Program-made: the position numbers and the translations under genes
Source of the DNA: Imbricaverruca yamaguchii
Lineage: Eukaryota; Arthropoda; Thecostraca; Neoverrucidae
Length of the DNA stretch: 64,000 nt
NCBI GenBank assembly: GCA_034440575.1
Contig: JAOTOL010001339.1
Location: 176,501-240,500 of the forward strand
Reading direction: 5' to 3'
Shown: positions 35,083 to 46,383 of the stretch, piece by piece
How the letters are laid out: each line of letters opens with the position of its first letter
Position numbering within the stretch: position 1 is the stretch's first letter
The notes under the pieces: generated by a model
Told to the model about the DNA's origin: nothing
The model's database searches: none
What the model saw: only the letters and a program-made list of their open reading frames with translations

Positions 35083-35281
35083 ATATCTGCACTGGTCAAC
35101 AGTCAGGAGAGAGCGGAGCGGTCGCCGCTGCGGAAGGAGCAGCTGGCCGCCGTTCAGAGGGTGGGCCAGGCGGTCAGCTTGGCCGTGGAGCGGTTCGTCA
35201 CCGTCGGAGAGACCATCGGCGACGACAACCCCGAGATCAAGGTCGACATGTACGAGGCGTGCAAGGAGGCGCGCGCTGCAG
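35083..35281 (+). CDS. CTNNAL1: Alpha-catulin, internal exon A
   Basis: This exon encodes 66 residues plus one base (phase 0 start, phase 1 end). It begins ISALVNSQ and includes AVQRVGQAVSLAVERF and VGETIGDDNPEIK, ending in ACKEARAAG. This lines up closely with the N-terminal region of alpha-catulin in animals (in the human protein, the stretch after its first ~40 residues that includes IQRVGQAVNLAVGRF). Alpha-catulin is a cytoplasmic alpha-catenin/vinculin-related scaffold made of helical bundles. It has been linked to Rho GEF signalling and to cytoskeletal and ion-channel anchoring. The acceptor is CCGGCAG at 35082 and the donor is GCAG/GTGGGT at 35282. Both lie in tandem repeats. The preceding exon was not found in the 35 kb upstream. 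Family assignment is firm. Exon edges are inferred from splice consensus and phase. Confidence 0.93.
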
Positions 35282-35400
35282 GTGGGTGGCCTGACTTCAG
35301 AAACACAAGGGTGGGTGACCTGATGTCAAGGACTCGGGGGCTGCAGGTGGGTGGCCTAACTTCGGGAACACAATGGATGCGGATGGGTGACCTCACCTAA
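35273..35400 (+). repeat. 65-base direct duplication of the exon A splice donor
   Basis: GCTGCAG/GTGGGTGGCCT occurs at the exon end (GT at 35282) and again 65 bases downstream (GT at 35347). Each is followed by ACTTC-AACACAA-type sequence and a weaker GTGACCT copy. Since 65 is not a multiple of three, use of the second donor would shift the reading frame. Confidence 0.85.
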
Positions 35401-36860
35401 GGAAGGGACGCTCTCCAATCACACTTCAAACAACCAAGAATAACCACACCTCTATACACATCTATGCGCGTACAGTCGCCCACGACTGAGCAGAAACACC
35501 TTCTGACCGATGACTTCGGGACGGAAACTGGCACCTCTTTTCCCACGTACAGCCGCCATGCGAACACGCCCCATCGCCTCGACGCTCCTCGTGCAAACAG
35601 CCACGCTACATACACACGGCACCACAGAAGCTACAACAGTTCATCCACAACGCTGACGAACAAGGGCGCAGCCAGGACCTTCTTCAGGGGGCCGACCCAA
35701 AACATTGAACAAGCTACCAATATTTCTGGTTTGGGGTGGTGAGAATCCCTGCAGTTATCATTTGATCTTGTGTAGGTTCTCTGTTAGACGGGGCGGTGGC
35801 GGACCTTGGCGCGCCTCCGCCCCTTTGGCCCTAGCACCTTGCGCCTCCGCGTCTGTTGGCGAACACTCTGAAACCATCTGTACTTGTGCCGGTGAACTTC
35901 AGTGGTGCATGGCAAACGAGCACACACAATCAACATCACGGTCTTTCAGACATAATTGACCGAAACGCGAACAAATCACTCCGATGCCGATGAGTTCAGC
36001 AAGAGTAAAACATTCGATGCGTACTGGCACTAACATCACGTACTGTTCGAAACAAAGCAACACAGACACACTAATATAACGCGAATAAACCCATTGCATG
36101 AGGACCCGCCACCGTGGCCTTCACCAGCCGGCTGGTGGAAGACGTAGTTGATTAAAATGTTGCTGAAAAGTGGTCACATGAACCCTCACAGCACAAGGAA
36201 GCTACGAGCCCGAAACTCTCCAGTTCTTCCCGTTTCCTGTACAGGCGACGCCTTTCTGTACAATGCCAGTGCGCTGATTCGCAGTTTTCAGTCGACAATC
36301 CGTTCAGCTCGCGTGGTGTTCAGACCGCTGGAACAGCGAGGCGCTCGGGGCCGCCGCTGCGAACCTGCTCCCATCTATATGCTGATGGAATCCAGCGGTG
36401 AGCGCACGCACGCACAAATGGGAGTCCATTGCCGTTGTGCTGGTCGTCGGAGCGTGACGACGATGCGGGCGAGGTGCGGAGGGGGCGGGGCGGGGGGCAG
36501 TTGTGTGGGCCAGCACGCTGGTCACGTCAGCAAACCCACCTGTCCGTTCGGCACTGGTGACGCGATCACAGAGGAGTGGGGGGGGGGGCGGCCGCTGTCG
36601 GCCGGCGGCACCCCTGTGGGGAGGGGGGGGAAAGAGCAGAGCTTCTCCAAAACCCCCCACCCACCCCAAACACACCCACCACCCTCACCCTTACCCCGGC
36701 CTTCCGACGGACTCGCTAGCCGAGATGTATCATCGTGGAGGTCTCGGATGTGATGACTAGTGGGGTCGATTCCGTGGCCTGTGAATATCCAGCTACATAC
36801 CGGCTATTGCCGACAGGCAGTCGGTGTCCCATGACCAAGGCACTTTGTTAGACGTTAGCC
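35401..36860. other. Intron A-B, first part; G-rich segment at 36.47-36.64 kb
   Basis: I see no exon. Around 36476-36502 and 36576-36632 there are G runs (GGGGGCGGGGCGGGGGG-like) that could form quadruplexes. The 201-codon + frame covering them is unrecognised and overlaps frames on the other strand. Confidence 0.5.
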
Positions 36861-37330
36861 ACATTTTAAAAAAAAAAAAAGTTTCTGGAGAATCTGGCAA
36901 TGCAAGAGGAACAATGGGCCGACAGTCGAGAAGAATGCGCGCAATAATTGGTCGCAATGCATTAGTTGGTTCTAGTGATAAAAAAAACCAAATCTTTTTT
37001 AAAAAAAGGGGCGCGGAAAAAAAAAAAAAAAAAAATTTTTTTTGCTTGGTTCCGTAACACACTGGTGCAATTTACGGCAAAATATACGGCATGCATCGAA
37101 CAAGGATAACTCAGAAAAGTAAAAACAAAGAAGATACAGAGAGACGGAGAGGGAGAAAGTGTGAAATGCTAAACAGCATAGTATACAGCATGCATGGAAC
37201 AAGGTCACCTGAGAAGGAAAAAAAAAAAAAGAAAAAAAAAGTATAAACAAAGAAGAGAGAAAAAAGGAGATAGAGAGAGAGGGGGGAGGGAGAGAGAGAG
37301 GAAGAGGGAGAGAGAGAGGGAGGGACAGTA
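36861..37330. repeat. A-rich and purine-rich simple sequence
   Basis: Poly(A) runs at 36868-36880 and 37017-37035 (the latter followed by a T run) and A/G-rich tracts at 37213-37330. CATGCATCGAACAAGG and CATGCATGGAACAAGG at about 37092 and 37190 mark a roughly 100-base duplication. Confidence 0.75.
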
Positions 37331-38595
37331 AAAGATTGATACAGACGGCATAAATATGGAGGGAGAAGTGAATAGAGTTAGAGAAGTAGGAAGGTTAAGG
37401 GCCTTTTTTTTTGCATAGGCTGTGGCTTCGACTTCTGAGGGGTTCATGTTTTAATTAATAGAAGCCTTGATTTTGCAATATCAATCGAAATCGATTTCGC
37501 TTTCGAAAAAAAACTTTTTGAAACTTTCCCACTGGGAACGTTAAAGGAAAATTTCCAGCCAAGATATCCTTAACTTTTTAAATGACCTGTCTCAGTTAGC
37601 AACCTGCTGTATGGGAGGGCGGTGTTTAAACCCCTCGCCTTCTTCGGCGTGTGCGAGGGTTAAGTACCAATTTGTTTATTTCGCTTTCTGTGCTGGGTGA
37701 GACAGTTTCTGGTCTGAAATTATTTGGTGTCGATGCTATTGATGTATGATACTACTTTTCCAAGTGACTGAAAACCAAGTCGAGGTGTTCATCTGTGACC
37801 TGTCTCAGTAGCAAAAAGGTATCTTCGGCATATGCAACTCTTTTACATGAATTGCTTCTTAATGACCTTTTTGAGGAGCAAATATGATTCACAAGACCGC
37901 TAGTGCCCAGGGAGAAACCCATTGTCGATATGCAATCCTATCGCATTTCGTCGTTCACCATTAGGTTTCGCATAAGTACTACACTACAAGAATGGCAATG
38001 GATTAATGACTCATCCAGATTTTACATTTCTGAGTAATATTATGTTATTATTAAGTTTCTATATTGGTTCTTATTTTGCTGTTGCTTCTGTGTACGACGC
38101 CAGTATTGGCTGTAAATTAATTTGCGTAAGTATATGGTTTCGTAAAACTGAATTTTTCACTTACCCTGACTACAACGTGAACTATGAGACTTCACCCATG
38201 GCCCGATTCGACAGCGTTCTACATTAAGAAGACTTGAGCATTCAAGGCTTTCTATTTCCGCCTCAATCTGGCCAATCCGTTACGTCGGTATTGTGGCAGA
38301 CTAGTGTGAATTTTCCACCTTCAAAAATGCTATTTTCCGCATGGCCTGGCCTGTGAGACCATCGATCACTCCGAGATCATAATGTGCAAAGCCATGGGTA
38401 CGTGTAATGAAGAGCTATGAATCACCGTTTGGATGGGCTCGATTCGTCCCTCGGTTACTTAGTTTGATCGGGGGCTTTAATCCCCCGTCAGTTGATAGCG
38501 TTTGGCGCAGATCCCAGTCAACGCCAGGTTAGGCATAGTTTACCGAGCAAATTTTGTCAGCCTTCTCATCTCAACGGGCGTGAGTGCTCCGTCCC
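37331..38595. other. Intronic AT-leaning stretch, nothing recognised
   Basis: No exon, RNA gene or repeat unit is visible. Confidence 0.5.
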
Positions 38596-39913
38596 TTAAC
38601 ACGCGCCCTGGAGGGGGGGGGGCGAAATCCGCCCACCCCTCCGGTTTTTCGTAGATAACTCCAGATTTTACCGGCAGATATACGCCATTCTTTGTGTGCC
38701 TGCTAATAAATGACCGGCGCGTTGTTTAAAGTAAGACAAAATGAAAATCGACCGGAAATGTTTAGAGTTAGGGGTCGCTAAAGTAAAAAATGTTATCAGC
38801 GCCAGACCACAAATATCGGCACTGATGCGCTTCCCGTATATTAGGAAAAAGGAAGTGGTCTTTGCAAAACTAGCGACTTGTTTGATATATATTGTCATAC
38901 TACATTGTTTTAAAGTCATGTCTAGTCACCGAGGTCAAGTCAGGTCAAGTTCATGACAGGCCTACTCACGCCCTGGAGGGTGGATGGCGAAATCCGCCAA
39001 TCCCTCCAATTTTTCGTACATTACTCCATATTGTACCGGCCGATATACGCCAAGTATTTTGCATACCTGCTTCGAAATGACCGGCGCATTGTTTAAAGCA
39101 AGAAAATGCAAATCGGCCGAAACGTTTTCAAGTTAGGAGCCGTTAAAATAGAAACAATTCGCAGCGCCGGACCACAAAATCGGCGCTCATGCGCTTCCCG
39201 TATATTGACAAAAGGGAAGTGTTCTTGACAACACTAGCGACTTGTGTGATGCATATTGCTCTGCTATATAATTTAAAAGTCATGTTAGGTCGCCGAGATC
39301 AAGTCAGGTCAAGTTCATGACAGGCTAATGGAACCAAACTTGGTCAACTGGAATGTGTCATAAATTCAAATGGCTGTCATGCGATTGATGTCACTTTATG
39401 TTACTCCCTACACATCCCGAAATCCACTGTTTGTCATTGTGTGCCTAAGCGTTTCCATACTTCATTCATGTATTTCATTCCTTTCTTTGCGAAGCCGATT
39501 GTGCCGAGCCGCCCAACGGAGCAGTCGGGTTTGGAGCCCGGTTCCGGTAACTGGAGCAGGTAACAACCTAATAAAGTGCTCCTATAGAGGTGACCTGAGG
39601 TAACATGGCGGATCTGACATCTGTATTGCATCATTAATAATGTCCAAAACATCATTAATGCCGATTTTGGAGCATTTAAACACAATCACAGCGATACATA
39701 ACAATGACAAGCCAAGCCACGCAAAACCAGAAATTTTTTTGCTATTTTGACATCATTTGACCTTGAAGATATTGACCTAAGGTCATGAACTTTGCACACA
39801 ATAGAGTTCACTATCGTGCCCATCCACCCTGCGAATTTCGTTGCTCTAGCCTTCACAGGAGCTGGGATCTTAGGGGGCAGAATCCGGCCCCCCCCCCCTC
39901 CAGTGCGCGTTAT
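38596..39913. mobile_element. Non-autonomous DNA element related to the TTAW family, with internal duplication
   Basis: The body 38600-39909 starts with CACGCGCCCTGGAGGGGGGG and ends, in reverse complement, with CGCGCACTGGAGGGGGGG. The left flank is TTAA and the right flank TTAT. A segment of roughly 360 bases is repeated in tandem: both copies begin ACGCCCTGGAGGG, hold CCGATATACGCC or CAGATATACGCC, and end AGGTCAAGTTCATGACAGGC. No transposase is present. Ends and target resemble the elements at 12301 and 58418 but the interior differs. Confidence 0.7.
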
Positions 39914-41984
39914 TTTCAGAGGCCTTCCAGGGCGCTTGTTAAACTCAACACCATATTTGGGATAGAGTCCAGGGACAAAACAATTAAGGCGTTGCATTGA
40001 CCGGCATGAATCCAATATCCATTGACCAGCCCAATGATGAGTCCAATATCGCCCAACTTTGAAGCATATCTTTCGGCTAGCCATCGATCGTCTCGGGCAG
40101 ATCAGAAGTGCAGATGTCTCTAGAAGTCTGGCATCGCCATCTTTATTGCCATGCAACTTGCACGCTTAATGGCCACTTCAGGTTACGTTGCGCGTCAAGC
40201 GCCGACACTAGCCGCCGGCCGTCGGGTGGCGAAACTAGCGCCGCCAATCGGCCAGCGGGGGAAACTATAGGCAGAGCAGCCCGACATTGTCACAAATTCA
40301 ACAATACCAGGAAACCATGCAATAAACGATAAAAAGTTGCAGCACCGCATTGCAATGTCCTGAATTCGGCAAACATTAAGCTCAGTTGCGGTCAGGCTGT
40401 TGAAAATTTCGGTTAGAAATTTGGACCCCCAATACGATGCAGCCATTGATTTCATTTGCAACATCAGTGGATTGACGACATGCTACTTTCAACCCCAAAA
40501 TGCCGTCACAATTTTTTTTCCGCAAGGACATCCGGAATGCGATACATATAAAGAAAAACATCAGAAGTTGATTACCCCAATAAGGCACTTTCACAAAAAC
40601 GCATCAATTGGATCCTGTGGTCGATAACTATAGTTATCCAGGGTCGCCAAAGACACCACTACAGTTAAGAACAAACGTGATGTAAATTCACTTGCTAGAG
40701 CTTGCAGATTTTCTTCGTGTTTGCATTAGTAAAAAAAATAACGGTCACAAAATTCATTCAATTCATGCCGCATGAAATGTCTTACAATCTCCTGCTTTTT
40801 GCGAGAAATGTCACGTGAGGTTATTCCAGGTCAGTGACCTTATGTGATCTGAAGGTTAGGTCAGGCGGTGTTGTCCGAGAAGATCTGGCAGAATGCATCG
40901 TTACCATCTGATGGCATTGCTGCATTAGAACAGCTGCGTAAGTTACGAATTCTGCAAAAGTCATCAAAGACGCCCCCTAGAAATGAAATCACGAGTCCGT
41001 AAGTTGACATGACCTTGAAGTTCTTAACCAGGAGGTCTGCTAACGATTGATCATCGGTCATACCGAGCCGCAGTGCGCTGCCTCGCGCGGTCTTCGATGA
41101 TCTTACAAAACGTTGTGGTGGCACACCCCCTTTCTTCCTTTTCGCAAGACAAATTGCAAGACGCAGGTGAAAGATTCATCACGACCATGGATGGCAAGTC
41201 TCTTCAAATTCCTTCCAACACGCTTAACGACATGCAACCAAGACACTTTGCATGCAACCCAATGAACCGACTCAAAATATGTGTTAAGATGAGGTACTTT
41301 TACGACATAACTGCCGGAAATGATTATTCTTAATTGATAGCTATAGGGCAGAAGGAATTGCAAAAAGGAGCGCATTGGGAATGGGGAAAGCCAACTGATG
41401 GGAACTGGGCATACAGCTTCTCACGCCTGTCGGATCCCACCCGATAGATTCTTTCACCACCCAGCGAACCGTTTAATTGGCGGCTTCAGAACACGTCCAC
41501 ATTCGAGAAGATAACTGCAAACGCTCTGATGGAGACGAAATGTGCCGTTTAACGATCCCAATTGGATATTTAGAGCACGTCTCAGAACGAAGACGATCAT
41601 TGAATTGATGATTCTGTTGATGTCACGAGGCTCCCCTGTTCGTTGTTCAGACGAAGTACTGAATTATCAGTTCCTTGTCTCCGTTTTTGTATACGTGGAG
41701 CAGATTGTCAACTGGGATATTGCGACATGGAGAATGCTGGTGTGAAATCAAGGTGCTTGATTTCACTAAAATTAAGAATTCATATTCTGAATAAAAGGTT
41801 TATACACACGATAACGGCTGAGAAGCACATTCCTTCAGCCAAATAATGATAAGCATGGGACCCGTTTTGAATTTCATTATATTGTAATGCATAATATGTT
41901 TTTGCTTACTTCAGACGCCATCCTCGAAGGCTAGCATCCTTCTCGAAAGTGTTGCAGCATAATGCGGCCAATAGTGCTAATGCG
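39914..41984. other. Intronic stretch, nothing recognised
   Basis: Mixed composition. AGGTCA-type words cluster near 40818-40865 (AGGTCAGTGACCTTATGTGA). No exon was found. Confidence 0.5.
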
Positions 41985-42290
41985 TTAGCTTGACATCACC
42001 AGCAGCAGTGTTATGGTGCTCTGTGCCGCATTAGCAACAGTGCTGAGATGGCCTGTGTCCAATCAGCAGCAGTGCTGATATGATCTGTGTCGAATCAGCA
42101 GCCGTGCTGAGGTTGTCCGTGTCTCATTAACAAAAGTGCTGAAATGGTCCCTGTCGCATGAGCAGCAATGCTGAGACGATCTGTGTCCCATCAGCAACAA
42201 TGCCAAGATGGTCTGAGTCCCATCAGCAGCAGTGCTGAGACGGTCTGCGTCGGATCAGCGGCAGTGCGGAGTTAGTATGCACGCTGTGAG
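41985..42290. repeat. Minisatellite, about 31-base unit, 8-9 copies
   Basis: The units share CATCAGCAGCAGTGCTGAGA followed by TGGTCTGTGTCC, with moderate divergence. Confidence 0.85.
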
Positions 42291-42435
42291 CGGCAGCGGT
42301 GAGAGGCTCCGCGCAGCTTATTTCTCGCGCGTCAAGTGAGCCGGCGACGCGAGGTGCCTGCTACAAAGCTGCTCCGGCACTGCGTCAGCTGAGGGTCAAG
42401 GTCACCCCAAGGCTTGCGCTCGTTGACTCGCAATC

Positions 42436-42765
42436 ATAGGCGCACCGGAGGGGGGGCAGCCCCCCCCCCCCCCCCCCCCCCCCATGAGACCGAAGTGCCC
42501 TTTTGACCGAAAAGTGCCCTCTTGGCCGGAATGTCCAAAATTTAGCCCAAAAAATAACTTGCCTTACGTGCCCCTCCTGTGCCAAAGGTGTCCTTTGGGG
42601 CCAAAACTGCCCATTTGGCCAAAAAATTTCACGCCCTCCCCCCTCCCCCCGGTCAACAAACCTTTCAGTGTGCCCCGGCCGCAAAGTGCCCTTTTGCCGG
42701 TAAAGTCCTTTCCGGCCCCCCCCCTCCCGCCATGGAAAAATCCTGGGTGCGCGCCTGCTCGCAAT
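42436..42765. mobile_element. G/C-run-bounded element of unknown class
   Basis: The left edge reads AGGCGCACCGGAGGGGGGGC and is followed by a run of over 20 C. The right edge in reverse complement reads AGGCGCGCACCCAGGATTTT and then GGCGGGAGGGGGGG. The inside is built from loose repeats of GTGCCCTTTTGRCCG and TTTGGCCAAAA-like words. The minus strand is open in a Gly-rich frame with HPGFFHGGRGG. A short fold-back element is plausible. Confidence 0.5.
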
Positions 42766-42770
42766 AGCAA

Positions 42771-43869
42771 CCGACTTGCTTAATCCATGCTGATTGATCA
42801 ATGCTCGTGCAGCCCTTTGGAATACCAGGCACTTGCAATACGATGGCTACGTAGAACAGGACGGAGTGAAGAAAAAAAACACCTCGTTAGAATTACAGAT
42901 AGCATGAACTTATTCTCCCAACACGCGTGGTCAGTTCGAGAGAGGTTTTTTCCTCGATTTTGGGGTGCAGTAGTTTTCTATGGCAACGGATGAATGAAAC
43001 ACGGATGCGCCGAAGCTTGGTGCATCTTTTATACATCAATTTCGTGATGTTTTTGAGAAAACGGTTGGGTTAGGTCATTCAAGGTCACTGACTTACGGCC
43101 GCCCAAGTGATATCACCTCCGAAAACGTTTACGAATGTGTCACACCTTCCCGAATTCAAATGTTTGCATGCAACTGTCAGGGATTGCATATCTTGACATA
43201 AACAACAAAACTGCTGTCTCCAATGTTTCGGAAACTGGTTTTGATGACGTTCTTTTATCATTATTGGCCTTCTGTGAAGAAAAAAATAACATAGTCAGCC
43301 AAACGGTCTCTTCATAGCTATGTTGACTTGATTTGCCAATATGTTGGGTGATCTACATATGTCAAAAATAAATATAAAAAACAACATTGGATATAACGTT
43401 AGAAATTTTGCAGCATCGAAGTTTCGAGATATTCTATAGTTCGATAATTTTAAAGAAATACTTGATGGGCTTTCTTGTTCTCGGTGTAAAATGTTTTTAT
43501 GTTTTCGAACATCGGAAAAAGTCAGAAAGAACATAAAAGTAATGTCATGCATGACATCAGTTGGACCAGTTTTGACATAATTGCGTTGTAGAAAAAAAAC
43601 TAAAGAAAACGGTTACTTTCTTCGGAATCGTCATGGGCTATCCGACAATACTTTCATTTCTTGCTGTGGGTCCCATATGCTATGTGATCCTGTGAGTGGG
43701 AGATGGGAGAAAATCTGTCCCCTTCCCTCATGGTCGGGCGAATGACGGTCTGAAGTCCGATCGAGCGAGGGATATCCGGCACAACAATCGACGATAACTC
43801 AAATTCAGCCGAGAAGCTGGCTTTGCGGTGTTATCTTAGCCGGTTATAGGCAAGGAACCACAATAAGGC
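42771..43869. other. Intronic AT-rich stretch, nothing recognised
   Basis: Short open frames only. Confidence 0.5.
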
Positions 43870-44130
43870 TCCAAGTAAGCCATTGGAGATAATTGCTTCA
43901 GAATGCATCACCATTCTGCTGCTGAGCCCGATACTGAACTGCTGCAAAATTCACCGTTACACTGTCGCTGAGCACCACATTACAGTACCGTAAATACCAC
44001 CACATGATCTTGCAGACCTCACCGTTGCACTGCTGCAGAATCTATAACAGGGTTACTAAAAATGTACTGTTTGAGCCGTGAAATGTGCATACTATCATAG
44101 TACCGTAATGCTGGGCCGTAACTGTAATAC
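43870..44130. repeat. Degenerate repeat of CTGCTGCAGAAT / CACCGTTACACTG words
   Basis: Irregular units with CTGCTGCAGAAT, CACCACAT and CAGTACCGTAA. The words resemble the CTGCTGCAG part of the 74-base array further on. Confidence 0.55.
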
Positions 44131-45080
44131 TGTGACCCCGTAAATCAGCCGACCTGCCATGCCCCGCATATGTCACGCCTGTACTTTTCCGTCCGGTGCC
44201 GGCAACGCGGTCACCAGCCCTCGCCGGACCCGAATCAGCGTTTTACAGGCGACGCCCAGCAACCGTGACGTGTGCCCTGTCTTCCGGTCGTGGCCGAAAC
44301 CCGGTGAACCACCCCCGGCATCAGACCTGTCTTGACTGTCGAGCCGCGCGGACCTGCCGTTGTCGGTCGCGTGCGTAAATTAATAGCTGTATTTCGGCCT
44401 CCAAATTTACAATTGTAATCAATCGCTGCTGGCTGTCGTCCTGGAACGTCATTGCGAGTGTCACCATATATTCGCAATACCTTCTTCACAATATATCGTG
44501 CAGAGAACATTTCATGTTTGCTCTTGGAGTTATCGCGGCGCGCGGGTAGAAAACCCTAGACTATTCACGAGCCTACAAGAGCGACCTTCACTACAAATCC
44601 ACCACAATAGCGCTGCGTAGCTCGTCATTATATTCGCTGGCGGATCGGGCCAACTTTCAGGAGAGCCAAAGAGGATCCAATAGCTGGTCTGTTCTTGGCA
44701 ATCTTTGGCAGGCCGCCAACTCCTGACGGGTGTATTGGACAGAAGTTGTTGAAAAGGGAGGGACGTGATCCTCCTTTTGGTTGGGAGAGCAAAGGACATG
44801 TTGGCTGCATTTAGTTAGTTATTTGGGCTTTAGGGCGCATCGACCAGGGTTGATCATTCGCGCCCATTGTTGGCTGCATTTAGTGAGGATATTTGTTCGC
44901 GGCCAAATGGCCAAATTCGAGGCCAATTCCGGAATAATTTTCAAACTTGGCGGCCAAACGACTGTTACCGTTGCCAAGACAGGGGAGGGTCATGGCCGCA
45001 TCCTCCTCCCTATAAATCCGCCGGTGACTAACTGCATTTGCACGGACCTCACGCAAATGTTGCTGTAAAGCCAACCTCCA
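44131..45080. other. Intronic stretch, nothing recognised
   Basis: A 46-48-base segment with TTGGCTGCATTTAGT appears twice (about 44800 and 44870). No exon was found. Confidence 0.5.
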
Positions 45081-45296
45081 CATCGCGACAAACATCACCA
45101 CTACGATGTCTAGGAGCCCACCACTATACCGCTTTAAAACCCACTGCTACAGCGCCATAAAACACTTACTACTATAGTGCTGCCGAACCCAACGCTATGC
45201 TGCTGCAGAACCCACCACCACATCCCCGCAGAATCCATCAATACACTTCGGTAAAGCCCACCACTATGCTGCTGCAAGAAGCAACCACCGTCCCGA
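45081..45296. repeat. Degenerate approach to the 74-base array
   Basis: Loose units contain CCACCACTATGCTGCTGCA and AACCCACC and grade into the ordered array on the right. Confidence 0.7.
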
Positions 45297-46222
45297 GACT
45301 GACGCGGGTTGGCATTCCGGGCTCTGCCATTGAGAAGTTCCGTGCTCTGCAGTCCCGCCACTATACTGCTGCAGCGGGCCACCGCCGCACCCAGACTGAC
45401 GCGGGCTGGTGTTCCAGGCTCTGCAGTCCCACCACTATACTGCTGCAGCGGGCCACCACCGCACCCAGACTGACGCGGGCTGGTGTTCCGGGCTCTGCAG
45501 TCCCGCCACTATACTGCTGCAGCGGGCCACCGCCGCACCCAGACTGACGCGGGCTGGTGTTCCGGGCTCTGCAGTCCCGCCACTATACTGCTGCAGCGGG
45601 CCACCACCGCACCCAGACTGACGCGGGCTGGTGTTCCAGGCTCTGCAGTCCCGCCACTATACTGCTGCAGCGGGCCACCACCGCACCCAGACTGACGCGG
45701 GCTGGTGTTCCAGGCTCTGCAGTCCCGCCACTATACTGCTGCAGCGGGCCACCACCGCACCCAGACTGACGCGGGCTGGTGTTCCGGGCTCTGCAGTCCC
45801 GCCACTATACTGCTGCAGCGGGCCCCGCCGCACCCAGACTGACGCGGGCGGTGTTCCGGGCTCTGCAGTCCCGCCACTATACTGCTGCAGCGGGACCACC
45901 GCACCCAGACTGACGCGGGCTGGTGTTCCGGGCTTGCAGTCCCGCCACTATACTGCTGCAGCGGGCCACTACCGCACCCAGACTGACGCGGGCTGGTGTT
46001 CCGGGCTCTGCAGTCCCACCACTATACTGCTGCAGTGGGCCACCACCGCACCCAGACTGACGCGGGTGGTGTTCCAGGCTCTGCAGTGCCACTATACTGC
46101 TGCAGCGGGCCACCACCGCACCCAGACTGACGCGGGCTGGTGTTCCGGGCTCTGCAGTCCCACCACTATACTGCTGCAGCGGGCCACCGCCGCACCCAGA
46201 CTGACGCGGGCTGGTGTTCCAG
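45297..46222 (+). repeat. 74-base minisatellite carrying the splice acceptor and 5' edge of exon B
   Basis: About 12 units contain ACGCGGGCTGGTGTTCCRGG, CTCTGCAGTCCCGCCACTAT and ACTGCTGCAGCGGGCC. The last unit ends GGTGTTCCAG at 46222 and opens exon B. The first unit (45321-45354) still carries a copy of the exon B start, GCTCTGCCATTGAGAAG, with 29 of 34 bases identical to 46223-46256. Internal units have lost that coding part and keep only GGCTCTGCAGTC. Four internal units have the intact TTCCAG/GCTCTGC junction (AG at 45416, 45638, 45712, 46076) and the others read TTCCGG. In exon phase the array copies run into TGA after about 18 codons. Confidence 0.92.
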
Positions 46223-46383
46223 GCTCTGCCATTGAGAAGCTCTGCGCCCTCCAGTCTGAGGTGAAGCAGACGGACAAGGCGACTCTGGTGCGGGCGGCCC
46301 GCTGCTTGCTCTCCAGCGTCACCAAGGTGCTGCTGCTGGCCGACACCGTGGTGGTCAAGCAGCTGATACTCTCGAAAGATAAG
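46223..46383 (+). CDS. CTNNAL1: Alpha-catulin, internal exon B
   Basis: This exon supplies two bases that complete the Gly codon split after exon A, then 53 residues, and ends in phase 0. It reads SAIEKLCALQSEV, then ATLVRAARCLLSSVTKVLLL, ADTVVVKQLILSKDK. The block RAARxLLSSVTKVLLLAD is a hallmark of alpha-catulin and recognisable in alpha-catenins as ARALLSAVTRLLILAD. Joined to exon A it gives ...EARAAG-SAIEKL..., the same length and pattern as the family, so no exon is missing in the 10.9-kb intron between. The donor is GATAAG/GTTAGT at 46384, which is not in a repeat. The 3' splice site lies in the 74-base array. Confidence 0.94.

Noticed and set aside
35282..46222. A missing small exon between exons A and B
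   Set aside because: Exon A ends in phase 1 and exon B starts with the two bases needed. The joined protein matches the family in length, so no extra exon is required.
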